The notes under the pieces were generated by a model, which was given only the letters and a program-made list of their open reading frames with translations, had not been told where the DNA came from and ran no database searches. Below are positions 51,841-59,613 of a stretch of 64,000 nt of DNA, in pieces; within the stretch, counting starts at the first letter, position 1, and each line of letters opens with the position of its first letter. The stretch covers positions 1-64,000 of the forward strand of contig JACQZE010000025.1 of NCBI GenBank assembly GCA_016207885.1, written 5' to 3'. The position numbers were made by a program, and so were the translations under genes. Origin of the DNA: Nitrospirota bacterium (lineage in GTDB: Bacteria > Nitrospirota > Thermodesulfovibrionia > UBA6902).

Positions 51841-52059
51841 ATGAAAGAAGTGGATCGAACAATTTTTGGTTACTTATGCTTAGATCATATAAGTACAAAC
51901 TATTTTAACCCTATCTTTGACATAGACTCTGGCTATATTTATGCAGATATTCTGTCATTATATCTGTTCGTTAGGTTTGTATTCGTCAACCAATCAGAAA
52001 CCTATCAGAAGGTTGTTATGTTACTGAAAACAAAGGGTATATCGTGTGACGATTTTTAG
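51841..52059 (+). CDS. Doubtful hypothetical ORF (72 aa)
   Basis: A 72-codon frame (starts MKEVDRTIFGYLCLD) with no recognised motif, an aromatic-rich middle ('YIYADILSLYLFVRFVFV') and no clear Shine-Dalgarno. Could be a remnant of a transferred gene in the accessory region. Listed only because the surrounding 800 bases have no better candidate. Confidence 0.2.
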   Translation: MKEVDRTIFGYLCLDHISTNYFNPIFDIDSGYIYADILSLYLFVRFVFVNQSETYQKVVMLLKTKGISCDDF

Positions 52060-52134
52060 CCATAATTTAACGGTTTATTTTATTAAAAAAATAACCGATA
52101 ATATTCTATACACCCAACATAAAGGAGGACGTGT

Positions 52135-52344
52135 ATGTCGGATCGTAAATCCAATAGACCCAATATTCCATCGTCAAACAACAATGATTTATACAGTGTT
52201 GATAGTTCGTTGTTTAATTTTTCAAGACGGTTCATACCTGATAAAATTGGTTCAGCAGCTTGTAGGCTTCCTGCTTCTGACGGTCGGACTAATTCAAAGT
52301 CATCGGATAGACCTTGCAGCGGTTCCATATCCAAGAAAAAGTAA
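52135..52344 (+). CDS. Doubtful small hypothetical protein with strong ribosome-binding site (69 aa)
   Basis: 69 codons, starting MSDRKSNRPNIPSSNNN, Ser/Asn/Lys-rich, no domain recognised. The AAAGGAGG site seven bases before the ATG is one of the best in the region and is the main support. Other frames are open across the same stretch (plus-strand 52046-52438 and minus-strand 52083-52349), so the true reading frame here is uncertain. It directly precedes the phosphoesterase-STAND gene. Confidence 0.3.
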   Translation: MSDRKSNRPNIPSSNNNDLYSVDSSLFNFSRRFIPDKIGSAACRLPASDGRTNSKSSDRPCSGSISKKK

Positions 52345-52449
52345 TCCATTAAAATTTATCTCTGAAGGTAGACCTTATATTCTGGCTCTGCTTTATCTTC
52401 GAGAGTATAAAGGGATTGCTAACAAGACATTGGAGTGAACGAGGTGAGT

Positions 52450-55290
52450 ATGTCTACAAAAGGTCTACGCTGGCTTCATCTGTCCGACTTCCACTCTGGA
52501 AAGGATCAATATGGACAAATACAGCTTTTTGATTCAATCATTGAACATATTGACAGTAAAAAAAAGGCTGATCAAACGCCTGATCTTATCTTTATAACAG
52601 GCGACATTGCTGATAAAGGGAAAAAGGATGAATACGAGCTGTTTTGCAACGATTTTATTCTTCCCCTATGCGATCTTTTAGGAGACACCACAAAGATATT
52701 TATAGTTCCAGGGAATCACGATGTCGATCGCGACGAAGCCAGAGCGACTAAGAGATACGGCATCGTTAATGAGATTCCTGAATTTTTCGATCCCGATAAG
52801 AAAGGATTACATGAAAGAAAAGTTTTATTTCCTCGGTTTGAGAATTACACACAAGCAGATATGCATGCGTGGACAATTTCACCGGATAATTGGCTATTCT
52901 CCGAAGAAGGTTTTTTTACTTATATTCATGAAAAAAACGGTTGCAAGATTGGAATTTTAGGAATAAATACCGCATGGTTGTCAGAGGGTGAGGACAGGCA
53001 CCACCTAACGCCCGGCAAAACAGTAATCCAAACTGGACTTAAAAAGCTTGAAGACTGTGCTTTTAAACTTATTATAGGACACCATCCATTAGATTGGTAT
53101 GATGAAGATGAAATGCCCATACGTTCTATTTTTGGGAAAAAAAGCGTTATATATATACATGGTCATCTACATAGAAACAGTGGAAATCAGGAGGTTGGAG
53201 CGGGCCGTAAATTTCTGACTGTTCAGTCCGGGGCTGCATTTCAAGCGAGAGAGAGTGAACGGTGGATAAATCGTTTGCTTTGGTGCGAGCTGGATCTGGA
53301 AAAAGCTCATCTCAATATCCAGCCGCTCCAATGGTCAAAGGCTAATCAGGAGTGGGCTTTGGATGGTATAGCTTATCCGGAAGAATATAGAAAGCCCGGA
53401 ACTGATTATTGGGTTCTGCCATTAAAAGATATTCCGCATAAACCTAAAGCTCAGTCTGTAAAAACTTCTGAGGAAGATGATACAACAATTTTGCCACAGG
53501 GGTGGTCCCTTGTTGATCAATCCTTTCTAGACGAAAAACAACGCGATTTGTCTGAAGACGATATATTGAGCTTCTTTGATGGGCGCGTTCCCTCGTGGCG
53601 AGACGCGCTGTCAGCTAAGATACCTCGTCGCAAAATAGTAAGTGATATAGTGGCGGAATTACATGATGCCAGACAGCATGGCGAATTACGCGTCACATTA
53701 ATACTAGGCGCTGGTGGCGAAGGCAAATCAACCGTTTTTTTCCAAACAATTTCTGATCTATTGACCTCTGATTCTAGATGGAATATCTTGTGGCTCTCAA
53801 ACCCTGCGCGTGATATTTTATGGCCAAATAGATTTCTAAATCAACTTCCACATGACACTAATAGTTGGCTAATTGTTTCTGATGATGCTGATTTAGTGGC
53901 AAAATACTTATTTGAAACCGCAAAGTCATTTCACAGGGCAGAGCGCAAAGATATTCAGTTTTTATTATGTTGTAGAGATTCGGACTGGCTTGCAGCTGAA
54001 GCGCATGAATGGCAATGGAAAGACTATGTTACTTTTGTAGAAAAAAGATTAAGAGGAATTACTATTGATGATGCAGAATTGATTGTCAAAGGATGGGCTC
54101 AACTTGGGAGCAAGGGATTAGGGAAGTTAAGTGGGCTAGATTATAAGGAGGCGGCTAGTCGCCTATATATAGCTTCAAAATCTGAGGAAGAAAAATATCA
54201 GGACGAAGGAGCCTTTCTTGGGGCGATGTTGCGGGCTCGTATGGGAGACGAACTAAAGTCACATGTAAAAAGTCTTTTATTACGCCTTAAAGAAAGGCAT
54301 CTAAAAAATGAAACCCTTATGGACGCTTTCGCCTACATTGCTGCAATGCATTCAGAACAACTTTATATTTTGACAAAGGAGATTTTGGCGGAAACCCTCT
54401 CCTGTAAACTTAACGATATAAAAAAGAAGATTACCGGGCCGCTTGGGGATGAGGCAGCCGCATCAACTGGGGGGGATCGTATTTATACGCGTCATCGTGC
54501 AATAGCAGAAGCCGCCGTCGAGTTACTTGATGAAATATTTCACGTTGATTTTGATGAAATCTTTATTACACTGGCTGAATCAGCCTATCGTATCCATTGC
54601 CAAGGTCTCTATCTCCCATACTTTGTGAAGTGGAAATTTTTATCAGATCATTTTCTAAGTCGTGGAAATACCAGCCTCGCAATAAGACTTGATCAAGCTT
54701 TGCGCAAAATAGACCCAGCCGATTCCCGTTTAATAGTACATTTGTCAAGGCTGTTGAGAGAAGCTGGCCAGCCTGATTTAAGCATTAAAGTATTCCGAGA
54801 ATTGGATCATGGTCTTGCTGGGCCAGTTAGGGCAGTCTTTTTTGAATGGGGTGTTGCCGAAGGCGTCAGCAATAATGATGCTTTAGCCGTTTGGCTTTTT
54901 GGCGTCGCCTTGTCTGACAAAATAGAACTAAAACCAATCGAAAACAAGACTGCTACAATGTGCCTAAGTGGTCTGGCAATGAATTTATTTAGGCTCTTTG
55001 AGTCATATAACAATTCTATATTCATTGAATCATGCGGAGCTGCTGTTCAGATCGGCCTTAGTTTCCCTTTATTAAACGAAATAGACAGACGATTATTGGG
55101 TGAATATGAAGCAAAAAGCAGAGCCGCAGGAGTTGAGAAGGGTGATCTTAAAATCGCATTTCACAGATTGCAAAAGGGCATAATTTCTGCTTGGGAGCAG
55201 AAGGAAGCCACATTGGCCCACTGGGTTGCGCCAGCATCAGAACTCACGTTTGAGCGACTGGGAAAGCTCATTGGAATTGAGGATATTTAA
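52450..55290 (+). CDS. Metallophosphoesterase-STAND NTPase fusion, candidate anti-phage protein
   Basis: 946 residues from ATG 52450 (AGGTGA just upstream; GTG at 52435 also possible). Residues 1-300: calcineurin-type phosphoesterase with intact metal motifs DFH (Asp13/His15), GD (51-52), GNHD (88-91), GHH (210-212) and GHLH (238-241). Residues ~395-650: P-loop NTPase with Walker A GAGGEGKST (Lys426), Walker B WLIVSDDAD (473-481) and an arginine-bearing LLCCRDSDW strand (Arg509). Residues ~650-946: all-helical TPR-like repeats. Enzyme effector + STAND switch + repeat sensor is the layout of Avs/NACHT-type immune proteins; activity on nucleic acid or nucleotides is inferred. Single gene; A/T-richer than its neighbours, suggesting transfer. 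Confidence 0.85.
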   Translation: MSTKGLRWLHLSDFHSGKDQYGQIQLFDSIIEHIDSKKKADQTPDLIFITGDIADKGKKDEYELFCNDFILPLCDLLGDTTKIFIVPGNHDVDRDEARATKRYGIVNEIPEFFDPDKKGLHERKVLFPRFENYTQADMHAWTISPDNWLFSEEGFFTYIHEKNGCKIGILGINTAWLSEGEDRHHLTPGKTVIQTGLKKLEDCAFKLIIGHHPLDWYDEDEMPIRSIFGKKSVIYIHGHLHRNSGNQEVGAGRKFLTVQSGAAFQARESERWINRLLWCELDLEKAHLNIQPLQWSKANQEWALDGIAYPEEYRKPGTDYWVLPLKDIPHKPKAQSVKTSEEDDTTILPQGWSLVDQSFLDEKQRDLSEDDILSFFDGRVPSWRDALSAKIPRRKIVSDIVAELHDARQHGELRVTLILGAGGEGKSTVFFQTISDLLTSDSRWNILWLSNPARDILWPNRFLNQLPHDTNSWLIVSDDADLVAKYLFETAKSFHRAERKDIQFLLCCRDSDWLAAEAHEWQWKDYVTFVEKRLRGITIDDAELIVKGWAQLGSKGLGKLSGLDYKEAASRLYIASKSEEEKYQDEGAFLGAMLRARMGDELKSHVKSLLLRLKERHLKNETLMDAFAYIAAMHSEQLYILTKEILAETLSCKLNDIKKKITGPLGDEAAASTGGDRIYTRHRAIAEAAVELLDEIFHVDFDEIFITLAESAYRIHCQGLYLPYFVKWKFLSDHFLSRGNTSLAIRLDQALRKIDPADSRLIVHLSRLLREAGQPDLSIKVFRELDHGLAGPVRAVFFEWGVAEGVSNNDALAVWLFGVALSDKIELKPIENKTATMCLSGLAMNLFRLFESYNNSIFIESCGAAVQIGLSFPLLNEIDRRLLGEYEAKSRAAGVEKGDLKIAFHRLQKGIISAWEQKEATLAHWVAPASELTFERLGKLIGIEDI

Positions 55291-55347
55291 TCTGGGACCG
55301 AGAGCCAATGACGGTGATGAATTTAAGGTAGCACTGAGAATGAATAC

Positions 55348-55401
55348 GTGAGTACTCACAACCAATCGTTCCAGCGGGGAACCCGCTGAACTCTGCGTAA
55401 C
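55348..55401. other. attC-like hairpin downstream of the STAND gene
   Basis: An imperfect hairpin GTTC-C-AGCGGG / CCCGCT-GAAC (55368-55391) with one unpaired C on the left arm and a GAA loop, flanked by CACAACCAATC on the left and TCTGCGTAAC on the right. The style (CCAATCGTTCCAGCGG ... CCGCTGAACTCTGCGT) resembles integron attC sites, including the extrahelical base. A perfect palindrome GTGAGTACTCAC (55348-55359) lies immediately to the left. Core-site consensus (GTTRRRY) is not clearly met, so this may be a decayed site. Confidence 0.35.
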
Positions 55402-55410
55402 ATCTACACC

Positions 55411-55440
55411 CCTACTCTATCTTCGTAAACATCTTCCCCA
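55411..55440. repeat. 30-bp direct repeat, left copy (rubrerythrin 3' end)
   Basis: CCTACTCTATCTTCGTAAAC plus ten more bases, identical to 56003-56032, which encodes the last residues (KMFTKIE and stop) of rubrerythrin. The flanking ~10 bases are also similar. The two copies bracket the DUF4258/DUF2283 gene pair. Confidence 0.9.
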
Positions 55441-55503
55441 TCGCCCGCAAAAGTTTCCTGTTGTTGAAAATCGCGTAAAATAGTATCCTATCTATAGCAA
55501 AGA

Positions 55504-55746
55504 ATGGATGACTACAAATTCACAGAATATTTTGAGAAGGAAATTTTAAGGAAACGGCCATATCTCAAAAAAGAATGGTGTATTCAGATAATTAAGCACC
55601 CGCTCAGGGTTGAACCTCAGGAGCATAATCGTTTCAGGTTTTGGGGCATAGTTGAAGAATTAGATGACCGTGTACTTAGAGTCATTACATTAGAAGATAA
55701 AAAAACAATTCACAATGCATTTCCAGACAGGAGGTATAAGCCATGA
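55504..55746 (+). CDS. DUF4258-like protein (putative toxin-like partner)
   Basis: 80 residues. 'YLKKEWCIQIIKHPLRVEPQ' and 'RFRFWGIVEELDDRVLRVIT' suggest the DUF4258/BrnT-like small RNase fold, though no catalytic assignment can be made. It overlaps the DUF2283 gene by four bases (ATGA). Such DUF4258-DUF2283 pairs are often annotated as toxin-antitoxin-like modules. The unit lies between two direct repeats and may have arrived as a cassette. Confidence 0.7.
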   Translation: MDDYKFTEYFEKEILRKRPYLKKEWCIQIIKHPLRVEPQEHNRFRFWGIVEELDDRVLRVITLEDKKTIHNAFPDRRYKP

Positions 55747-55961
55747 AACTTAATTATTATCCGGAGACCGATTCTCTATATATCGATCTCTCCGAAAAAA
55801 CAAGCGTTGAGAGCAAAGAAATTTCTACAGGTGTTGTCCTTGATTATGATGCCGACGGCAATTTAGTGGGCATTGACATAGACAATGCAAGCAAAAAAGT
55901 CCAGCTCAAAGAACTGATTCTCAGCAGGCTCCCTGCGGATATTCACGCAGTCGCAGCCTAA
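55743..55961 (+). CDS. DUF2283 family protein (putative antitoxin-like partner)
   Basis: 72 residues. Family pattern MKLNYYPETDSLYIDLSEK, then VVLDYDADGNLVGIDIDNAS, the DUF2283 signature. Small beta-rich protein, translationally coupled to the preceding gene. Its ribosome-binding site, AGGAGG, lies inside the end of the upstream gene. Antitoxin role is inferred from pairing only. Confidence 0.85.
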   Translation: MKLNYYPETDSLYIDLSEKTSVESKEISTGVVLDYDADGNLVGIDIDNASKKVQLKELILSRLPADIHAVAA

Positions 55962-56002
55962 TAATATCTCATACGGATTTTATATTACTTTGCTGCATAG
56001 AT

Positions 56003-56032
56003 CCTACTCTATCTTCGTAAACATCTTCCCCA
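56003..56032. repeat. 30-bp direct repeat, right copy (inside rubrerythrin 3' end)
   Basis: Identical to 55411-55440. This copy covers the stop codon and last codons of the intact rubrerythrin gene, so it is the original and the left copy the duplicate. Confidence 0.9.
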
Positions 56033-56498
56033 ACGCCCCGCATATCGGGCACTCATCCGGCGCCTCGCCCTCAACGGTATTCCCGCAGACCTGGCAGACA
56101 TAATAATCAACTTCCCTGCTGTTGCCGAGGCTTTCGAGCGCACTCTTATATAGCGCCGCGTGTATCTTTTCCACCTCATTTGCAAGATAAAAACTCCTTG
56201 AAGCCGAAGTCTCTCCTTCTGCCTTTGCTTCATCTATCATTGCCGGGTACATGCTCTCAAACTCATGCGTCTCTCCGCTTATGGCAGCCTCAAGGTTCTC
56301 TTTGGTGCTTTTAATGCCGTCAAGCTCCCTGAGATGGTTATGGGCATGGACCGTCTCGGCATCGGCAGCGGCCCTGAAGAGCTTGGCAACCTGGCGGTAG
56401 CCCTCTTTTTCAGCCTTTTTTGCAAACGCAAGGTATTTCCTGTTGGCCTGCGACTCGCCCGCGAACGCGTCCTTAAGATTCTTTTCAGTCTTTGACAT
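56004..56498 (-). CDS. Rubrerythrin
   Basis: 164 residues. N-terminal four-helix ferritin-like domain with the diiron Glu/His set ('ESQANRKYLAFAKKAE', 'DAETVHAHNHLRELDG', 'EVEKIHAALY') and C-terminal rubredoxin domain CQVCG...CPICG. It reduces hydrogen peroxide in anaerobes using NAD(P)H through rubredoxin-type carriers. Its 3' end is duplicated upstream of the DUF4258 gene. AGGGGAGG precedes the ATG. Confidence 0.95.
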   Translation of the reverse strand: MSKTEKNLKDAFAGESQANRKYLAFAKKAEKEGYRQVAKLFRAAADAETVHAHNHLRELDGIKSTKENLEAAISGETHEFESMYPAMIDEAKAEGETSASRSFYLANEVEKIHAALYKSALESLGNSREVDYYVCQVCGNTVEGEAPDECPICGALGKMFTKIE

Positions 56499-56539
56499 TG
56501 CTCCTCCCCTATAAAAACAGATGTGTGATTTCTAATTGC

Positions 56540-57280
56540 TCATTTCACTTCAGGCGACGGGTCATCCCTGAATATATTTGTCCTGACGGCAAGCGAAAAA
56601 AGATAAGGGTAGCTCTTCTTCATATGCTTCATATACATCAGCCATTCAAACAGCAGATGATTATACGCGCGGTTGATATCCAGTTCCAGGTGCTTGCCGT
56701 CCATCTCGGCCAACAGTGAAAGATCCTGCCTCGCATCAAGCTCCTCTGAAAGGTGAAATACGGCCCAGAGCAGGTCTGTAAAAGAATCATGCTCAAGCAG
56801 GTTCTGGTTCTCCAGCAGGCGCAGCAGAAACAGCCTCTTTTCATGCAGAAAATCCTTCAACTCATCCAGGCTGCCTTTGCGTATATCAACTTCAGGTTTA
56901 TGCCCTGATATAAATCTGACAGCTTCATTAAAATCCTTATCAGACCATTCAGCTGATACGATCATATGTTTATTCCCCCGCAGAGAATGGCTGTTGAATT
57001 TGAGAAGATGCTCAAGCAGGTCATTGCCAGCCTCGCTGAAGAAAGTCCCGATGACCATATTCATCTTCTGCATCAGGATATCCTTCTCCCTCTGCTGAAG
57101 AAGGCGGTGGATGATCAGAGTGACAAGCAGGACTTCGATCGGCACAAACGCGATATCACCCAGCAAATATATGAAAATGTGATGGGCGTCGCCAAAGAGC
57201 GCGTAGTGTATAGAATAAAAGAGCATGGAAAGGCTTATGAGTGCCAATCCAAGTATGATCTGCCATCGAGTATTATTCAT
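56540..57280 (-). CDS. Conserved hypothetical membrane protein (246 aa)
   Basis: 246 residues. Two N-terminal membrane helices (about 7-27, 34-58: 'IILGLALISLSMLFYSIHYA', 'YLLGDIAFVPIEVLLVTLII'), a short coiled linker, and a soluble helical domain (about 85-240) with many conserved-looking charged residues ('FLHEKRLFLLRLLENQNLLE', 'WLMYMKHMKKSYPYLFSLAV'). I do not recognise the family. It lies between rubrerythrin and a cytochrome c in the same orientation, so a redox or stress link is possible but unproven. Confidence 0.7.
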   Translation of the reverse strand: MNNTRWQIILGLALISLSMLFYSIHYALFGDAHHIFIYLLGDIAFVPIEVLLVTLIIHRLLQQREKDILMQKMNMVIGTFFSEAGNDLLEHLLKFNSHSLRGNKHMIVSAEWSDKDFNEAVRFISGHKPEVDIRKGSLDELKDFLHEKRLFLLRLLENQNLLEHDSFTDLLWAVFHLSEELDARQDLSLLAEMDGKHLELDINRAYNHLLFEWLMYMKHMKKSYPYLFSLAVRTNIFRDDPSPEVK

Positions 57281-57340
57281 TAAGCCTCACACATAAAACA
57301 GATGTCAAAACACGACCTTTTCTGTAATGCCCGCCTTCCT

Positions 57341-57637
57341 CTATTCAGGCTTATCAGGAACGGCCCGGGAAGGCCCTGTTCCCCTGCCTGCGAGGTAGAG
57401 CGCTATCTCCTCAGCCACATCAGCTGAAATAGCGCCGCCGGAATATTTTGACATCCTCTTCGTGGTCCTTTTCCACCCTTCGAGATCCTTGTTTTTTCTC
57501 AAAGCGCGGTCAAGGGCATGGCATTGCCCGCACTTCTTTTCAAACAGTTCTTTTCCGCTGTCTGAAGAAGCTGATGAAAAAGAAACGTTCGCCAACAATA
57601 AAAATGACAGCCCGGCTATCAAAGGGATCTTCCCCAT
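57341..57637 (-). CDS. Small periplasmic c-type cytochrome
   Basis: 98 residues from the chosen start (AAGGAGG eight bases upstream; an upstream Met at 57661 is less likely). Signal peptide 1-23 (IPLIAGLSFLLLANVSFSSA), haem c motif CGQCH, and the distal Met candidate in 'RMSKYSGGAIS'. One-haem class I-like cytochrome of minimal size; electron carrier in the periplasm. Confidence 0.85.
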   Translation of the reverse strand: MGKIPLIAGLSFLLLANVSFSSASSDSGKELFEKKCGQCHALDRALRKNKDLEGWKRTTKRMSKYSGGAISADVAEEIALYLAGRGTGPSRAVPDKPE

Positions 57638-57682
57638 CTCCGGCCTCCTTGTTAAGATCAATTTACTTAATCAGAAGAATTA

Positions 57683-57802
57683 TCAGGCGGTCTTCTGCAT
57701 GGGCTTCCCGCAGCAGACAAGAACTCCGACTCCCTCGTTGGTCACAGCCACCTCGTTTGTACAAACCACACACTTATACTTTTCACCAAGCTTTGTCGCC
57801 AT
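57683..57802 (-). CDS. Desulforedoxin-like 39-residue protein
   Basis: 39 residues, starting MATKLGEKYKCVVCTNEV and ending VCCGKPMQKTA. CxxC plus CC is the FeS4 site of desulforedoxin, or of the N-terminal domain of desulfoferrodoxin. It stands alone here, without the superoxide reductase domain. A strong AAGGAGG lies before the ATG. Together with rubrerythrin, the cytochrome and the Fe-S flavoprotein it points to an oxygen-defence cluster of an anaerobe. Confidence 0.88.
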   Translation of the reverse strand: MATKLGEKYKCVVCTNEVAVTNEGVGVLVCCGKPMQKTA

Positions 57803-57917
57803 TTCATCCTCCTTATATACTGCCGAGATTAAAACCCTTCACATATGAATTATTATAATATATTTTTCATACCTACTCTAATATCATACTTTTCTGTTAA
57901 AATCTATAATTCAAAAT

Positions 57918-59012
57918 ATGACAAAAAATGAGATGTATATAAAAAAAACCCTCGCTCTCGCTGCAAAGGGCATTGGCCGCACAAGCCCCAATCCTGTTGT
58001 CGGCGCTGTTATAGTCAAGAACAACAGGATCATAGCTTCTGACTATCATAAAAAAGCAGGCGAGCCTCATGCCGAAGCACTTGCCCTTGCAAAGGCAGGC
58101 GCCTCTGCAAGAGGAGCCACGCTCTACATCAACCTTGAACCATGCTGCCATACCGATAAAAAAACACCGCCGTGCACCAATGCTATTATCAGATCAGGCA
58201 TTAAAAAAGTTGTAGTCTCAATGCTTGACCCGAATCCAAAGGTATCAGGAAAAGGGATAAAGGAGCTTAACAAGGCCGGGATCGAAACCGAGGCAGGCAT
58301 CATGGAAGGAGAGGCTGCGAAGCTTAATGAACCTTTTATCAAGTTCATTACAACAAAAAAACCATTCATCATTCTTAAGATAGCCCAGAGCATTGACGGC
58401 AAAATAGCGGACGCAAAAGGCGAGTCCAAATGGATCACAGGCGAGAAGGCAAGAAAGCATGTTCATAAACTGAGGAATGAGCTGGACGCCGTAATGGTAG
58501 GAATAGGAACTGTAATAAAGGACGACCCGTCCCTTGACTGCAGGATGAGAGGAGGGAGGAATCCATACAGGATAATCGTTGACAGCGAGCTCAGGATATC
58601 TCTCAAATCCAAATTATTAGGGTATAAAGACGGCAAGACAATTATAGCAACAACAGATCAGGCAGCAGCCGGCAAGATTAATGCGATAAGAAAGGCCGGG
58701 CATCAGCTCCTTATTTTAAAGAGCAGAAACAAACAGGTTGACCTTAAACTATTGGGAAAAGAACTCGGCAGGCTGGGGATATCAAGCATAATGATCGAAG
58801 GCGGTTCACACATAGCCGCGTCAGCGCTTTCAGGCAGGATAGTTGATAAGGTTATGTTCTTTATCGCTCCAAAGATCATAGGCGGCAAGGATGCCGTAAC
58901 ATCTGTTGAAGGCGGCGCTCCTGCCTCACTTTTGAAAGCTTTAAAGCTAAGAGACATAAAAACAAGAAAATTCGGCGATGACCTGCTTATTGAAGGATAT
59001 GTGAAAAATTAA
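57918..59012 (+). CDS. ribD: Riboflavin biosynthesis bifunctional deaminase/reductase RibD
   Basis: 364 residues. Deaminase domain (1-145) with zinc ligands in HAEALAL (His51, Glu53) and EPCCHTDKKTPPC (Cys76, Cys86); reductase domain (148-364, 'ILKIAQSIDGKIADAKGESK', 'GRLGISSIMIEGGSHIAASA'). Carries out two steps in riboflavin synthesis. TATAAT (57905-57910) ends seven bases before the ATG and there is no Shine-Dalgarno, suggesting leaderless mRNA; this also leaves no room for an FMN riboswitch. Confidence 0.95.
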   Translation: MTKNEMYIKKTLALAAKGIGRTSPNPVVGAVIVKNNRIIASDYHKKAGEPHAEALALAKAGASARGATLYINLEPCCHTDKKTPPCTNAIIRSGIKKVVVSMLDPNPKVSGKGIKELNKAGIETEAGIMEGEAAKLNEPFIKFITTKKPFIILKIAQSIDGKIADAKGESKWITGEKARKHVHKLRNELDAVMVGIGTVIKDDPSLDCRMRGGRNPYRIIVDSELRISLKSKLLGYKDGKTIIATTDQAAAGKINAIRKAGHQLLILKSRNKQVDLKLLGKELGRLGISSIMIEGGSHIAASALSGRIVDKVMFFIAPKIIGGKDAVTSVEGGAPASLLKALKLRDIKTRKFGDDLLIEGYVKN

Positions 59013-59028
59013 AACCCGTTTCTACTGA

Positions 59029-59295
59029 TTAAGACTTCTTCTCCTGCGCCTCGGCTATCTTATTGTAGACCCATCCGAATATGGAAGCGCAGATAACACC
59101 GTCAAAAAAACCTATGATAAGGCCGAAGAAACTCCCCTTGATAGAGATATCATACCCCGGATACATGGATTGAGGCAAAGACTTCAGAAATGTCTCTCCA
59201 TATCCTGTATAAACACTCAATAGCGTGACAATAAATAAACTTAAACCCCATAAAATACCTGTTGAAACACCAAGCGCCAAAAGTTTGAATTTCAT
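59029..59295 (-). CDS. Small two-helix membrane protein ('bacteriophage holin'-like family)
   Basis: 88 residues from the chosen start (AGAGGGA eight bases upstream). Two membrane helices (about 6-28 'LLALGVSTGILWGLSLFIVT' and 54-75 'GSFFGLIIGFFDGVICASIF') with the motif YPGYDISIKG between. Databases often label this family 'bacteriophage holin', but it is common in chromosomes without prophages and no lysis genes occur here. Function unknown. Confidence 0.7.
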   Translation of the reverse strand: MKFKLLALGVSTGILWGLSLFIVTLLSVYTGYGETFLKSLPQSMYPGYDISIKGSFFGLIIGFFDGVICASIFGWVYNKIAEAQEKKS

Positions 59296-59311
59296 GATCA
59301 TTCCCTCTTAA

Positions 59312-59587
59312 TTATTTTTTTGTTTTATTATTATACTGCAAAAGCCTTTTATCCGTCTCAATAACCTTCTCAACATCATCACCGCTCAGTTCCCATGAAT
59401 ACTCTCCGTCTCCATTGCGTTTCAATTTGATCTTCACCGGTGTTTCCGGAGCGGCCTCACCTATCTCCTGAACGGATTTAAAAGCACTGCCCTCATCCTT
59501 GGCAGTCCCGCCTGCGCCTGAGCAGGCAGTTGCTGTCAGGATCAAGCACATAAACAGAAATACGAGAATTGAATTCTTATTTTTCAC
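59312..59587 (-). CDS. Small putative lipoprotein (91 aa)
   Basis: 91 residues. Lipobox LTATAC (Cys22), mature part about 70 residues, hydrophilic, with 'PVKIKLKRNGDGEYSWELSG'. No family recognised. It may be cotranscribed with the two-helix membrane protein 10 bases downstream. Confidence 0.7.
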   Translation of the reverse strand: MKNKNSILVFLFMCLILTATACSGAGGTAKDEGSAFKSVQEIGEAAPETPVKIKLKRNGDGEYSWELSGDDVEKVIETDKRLLQYNNKTKK

Positions 59588-59613
59588 TCTTTCACCTCAA
59601 TTTTTAATTTATC

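Noticed and set aside
52083-52349. Minus-strand frame of 88 codons before the STAND gene.
   Set aside because: Looks protein-like in part, but no Shine-Dalgarno or promoter; the opposite-strand frame has an excellent AAAGGAGG. Neither is certain.
52046-52438. Plus-strand frame of 130 codons ending at the STAND gene start.
   Set aside because: No ribosome-binding site, no recognisable domain, and it conflicts with the better-supported start at 52135.
57803-57917. Possible FMN riboswitch upstream of ribD.
   Set aside because: The gap is too short and the TATAAT box ends seven bases before the ATG, so no leader RNA is expected.
59029-59295. Holin-like label suggesting prophage remains.
   Set aside because: No endolysin, integrase or phage structural gene nearby; this family is frequent in non-prophage chromosomal contexts.
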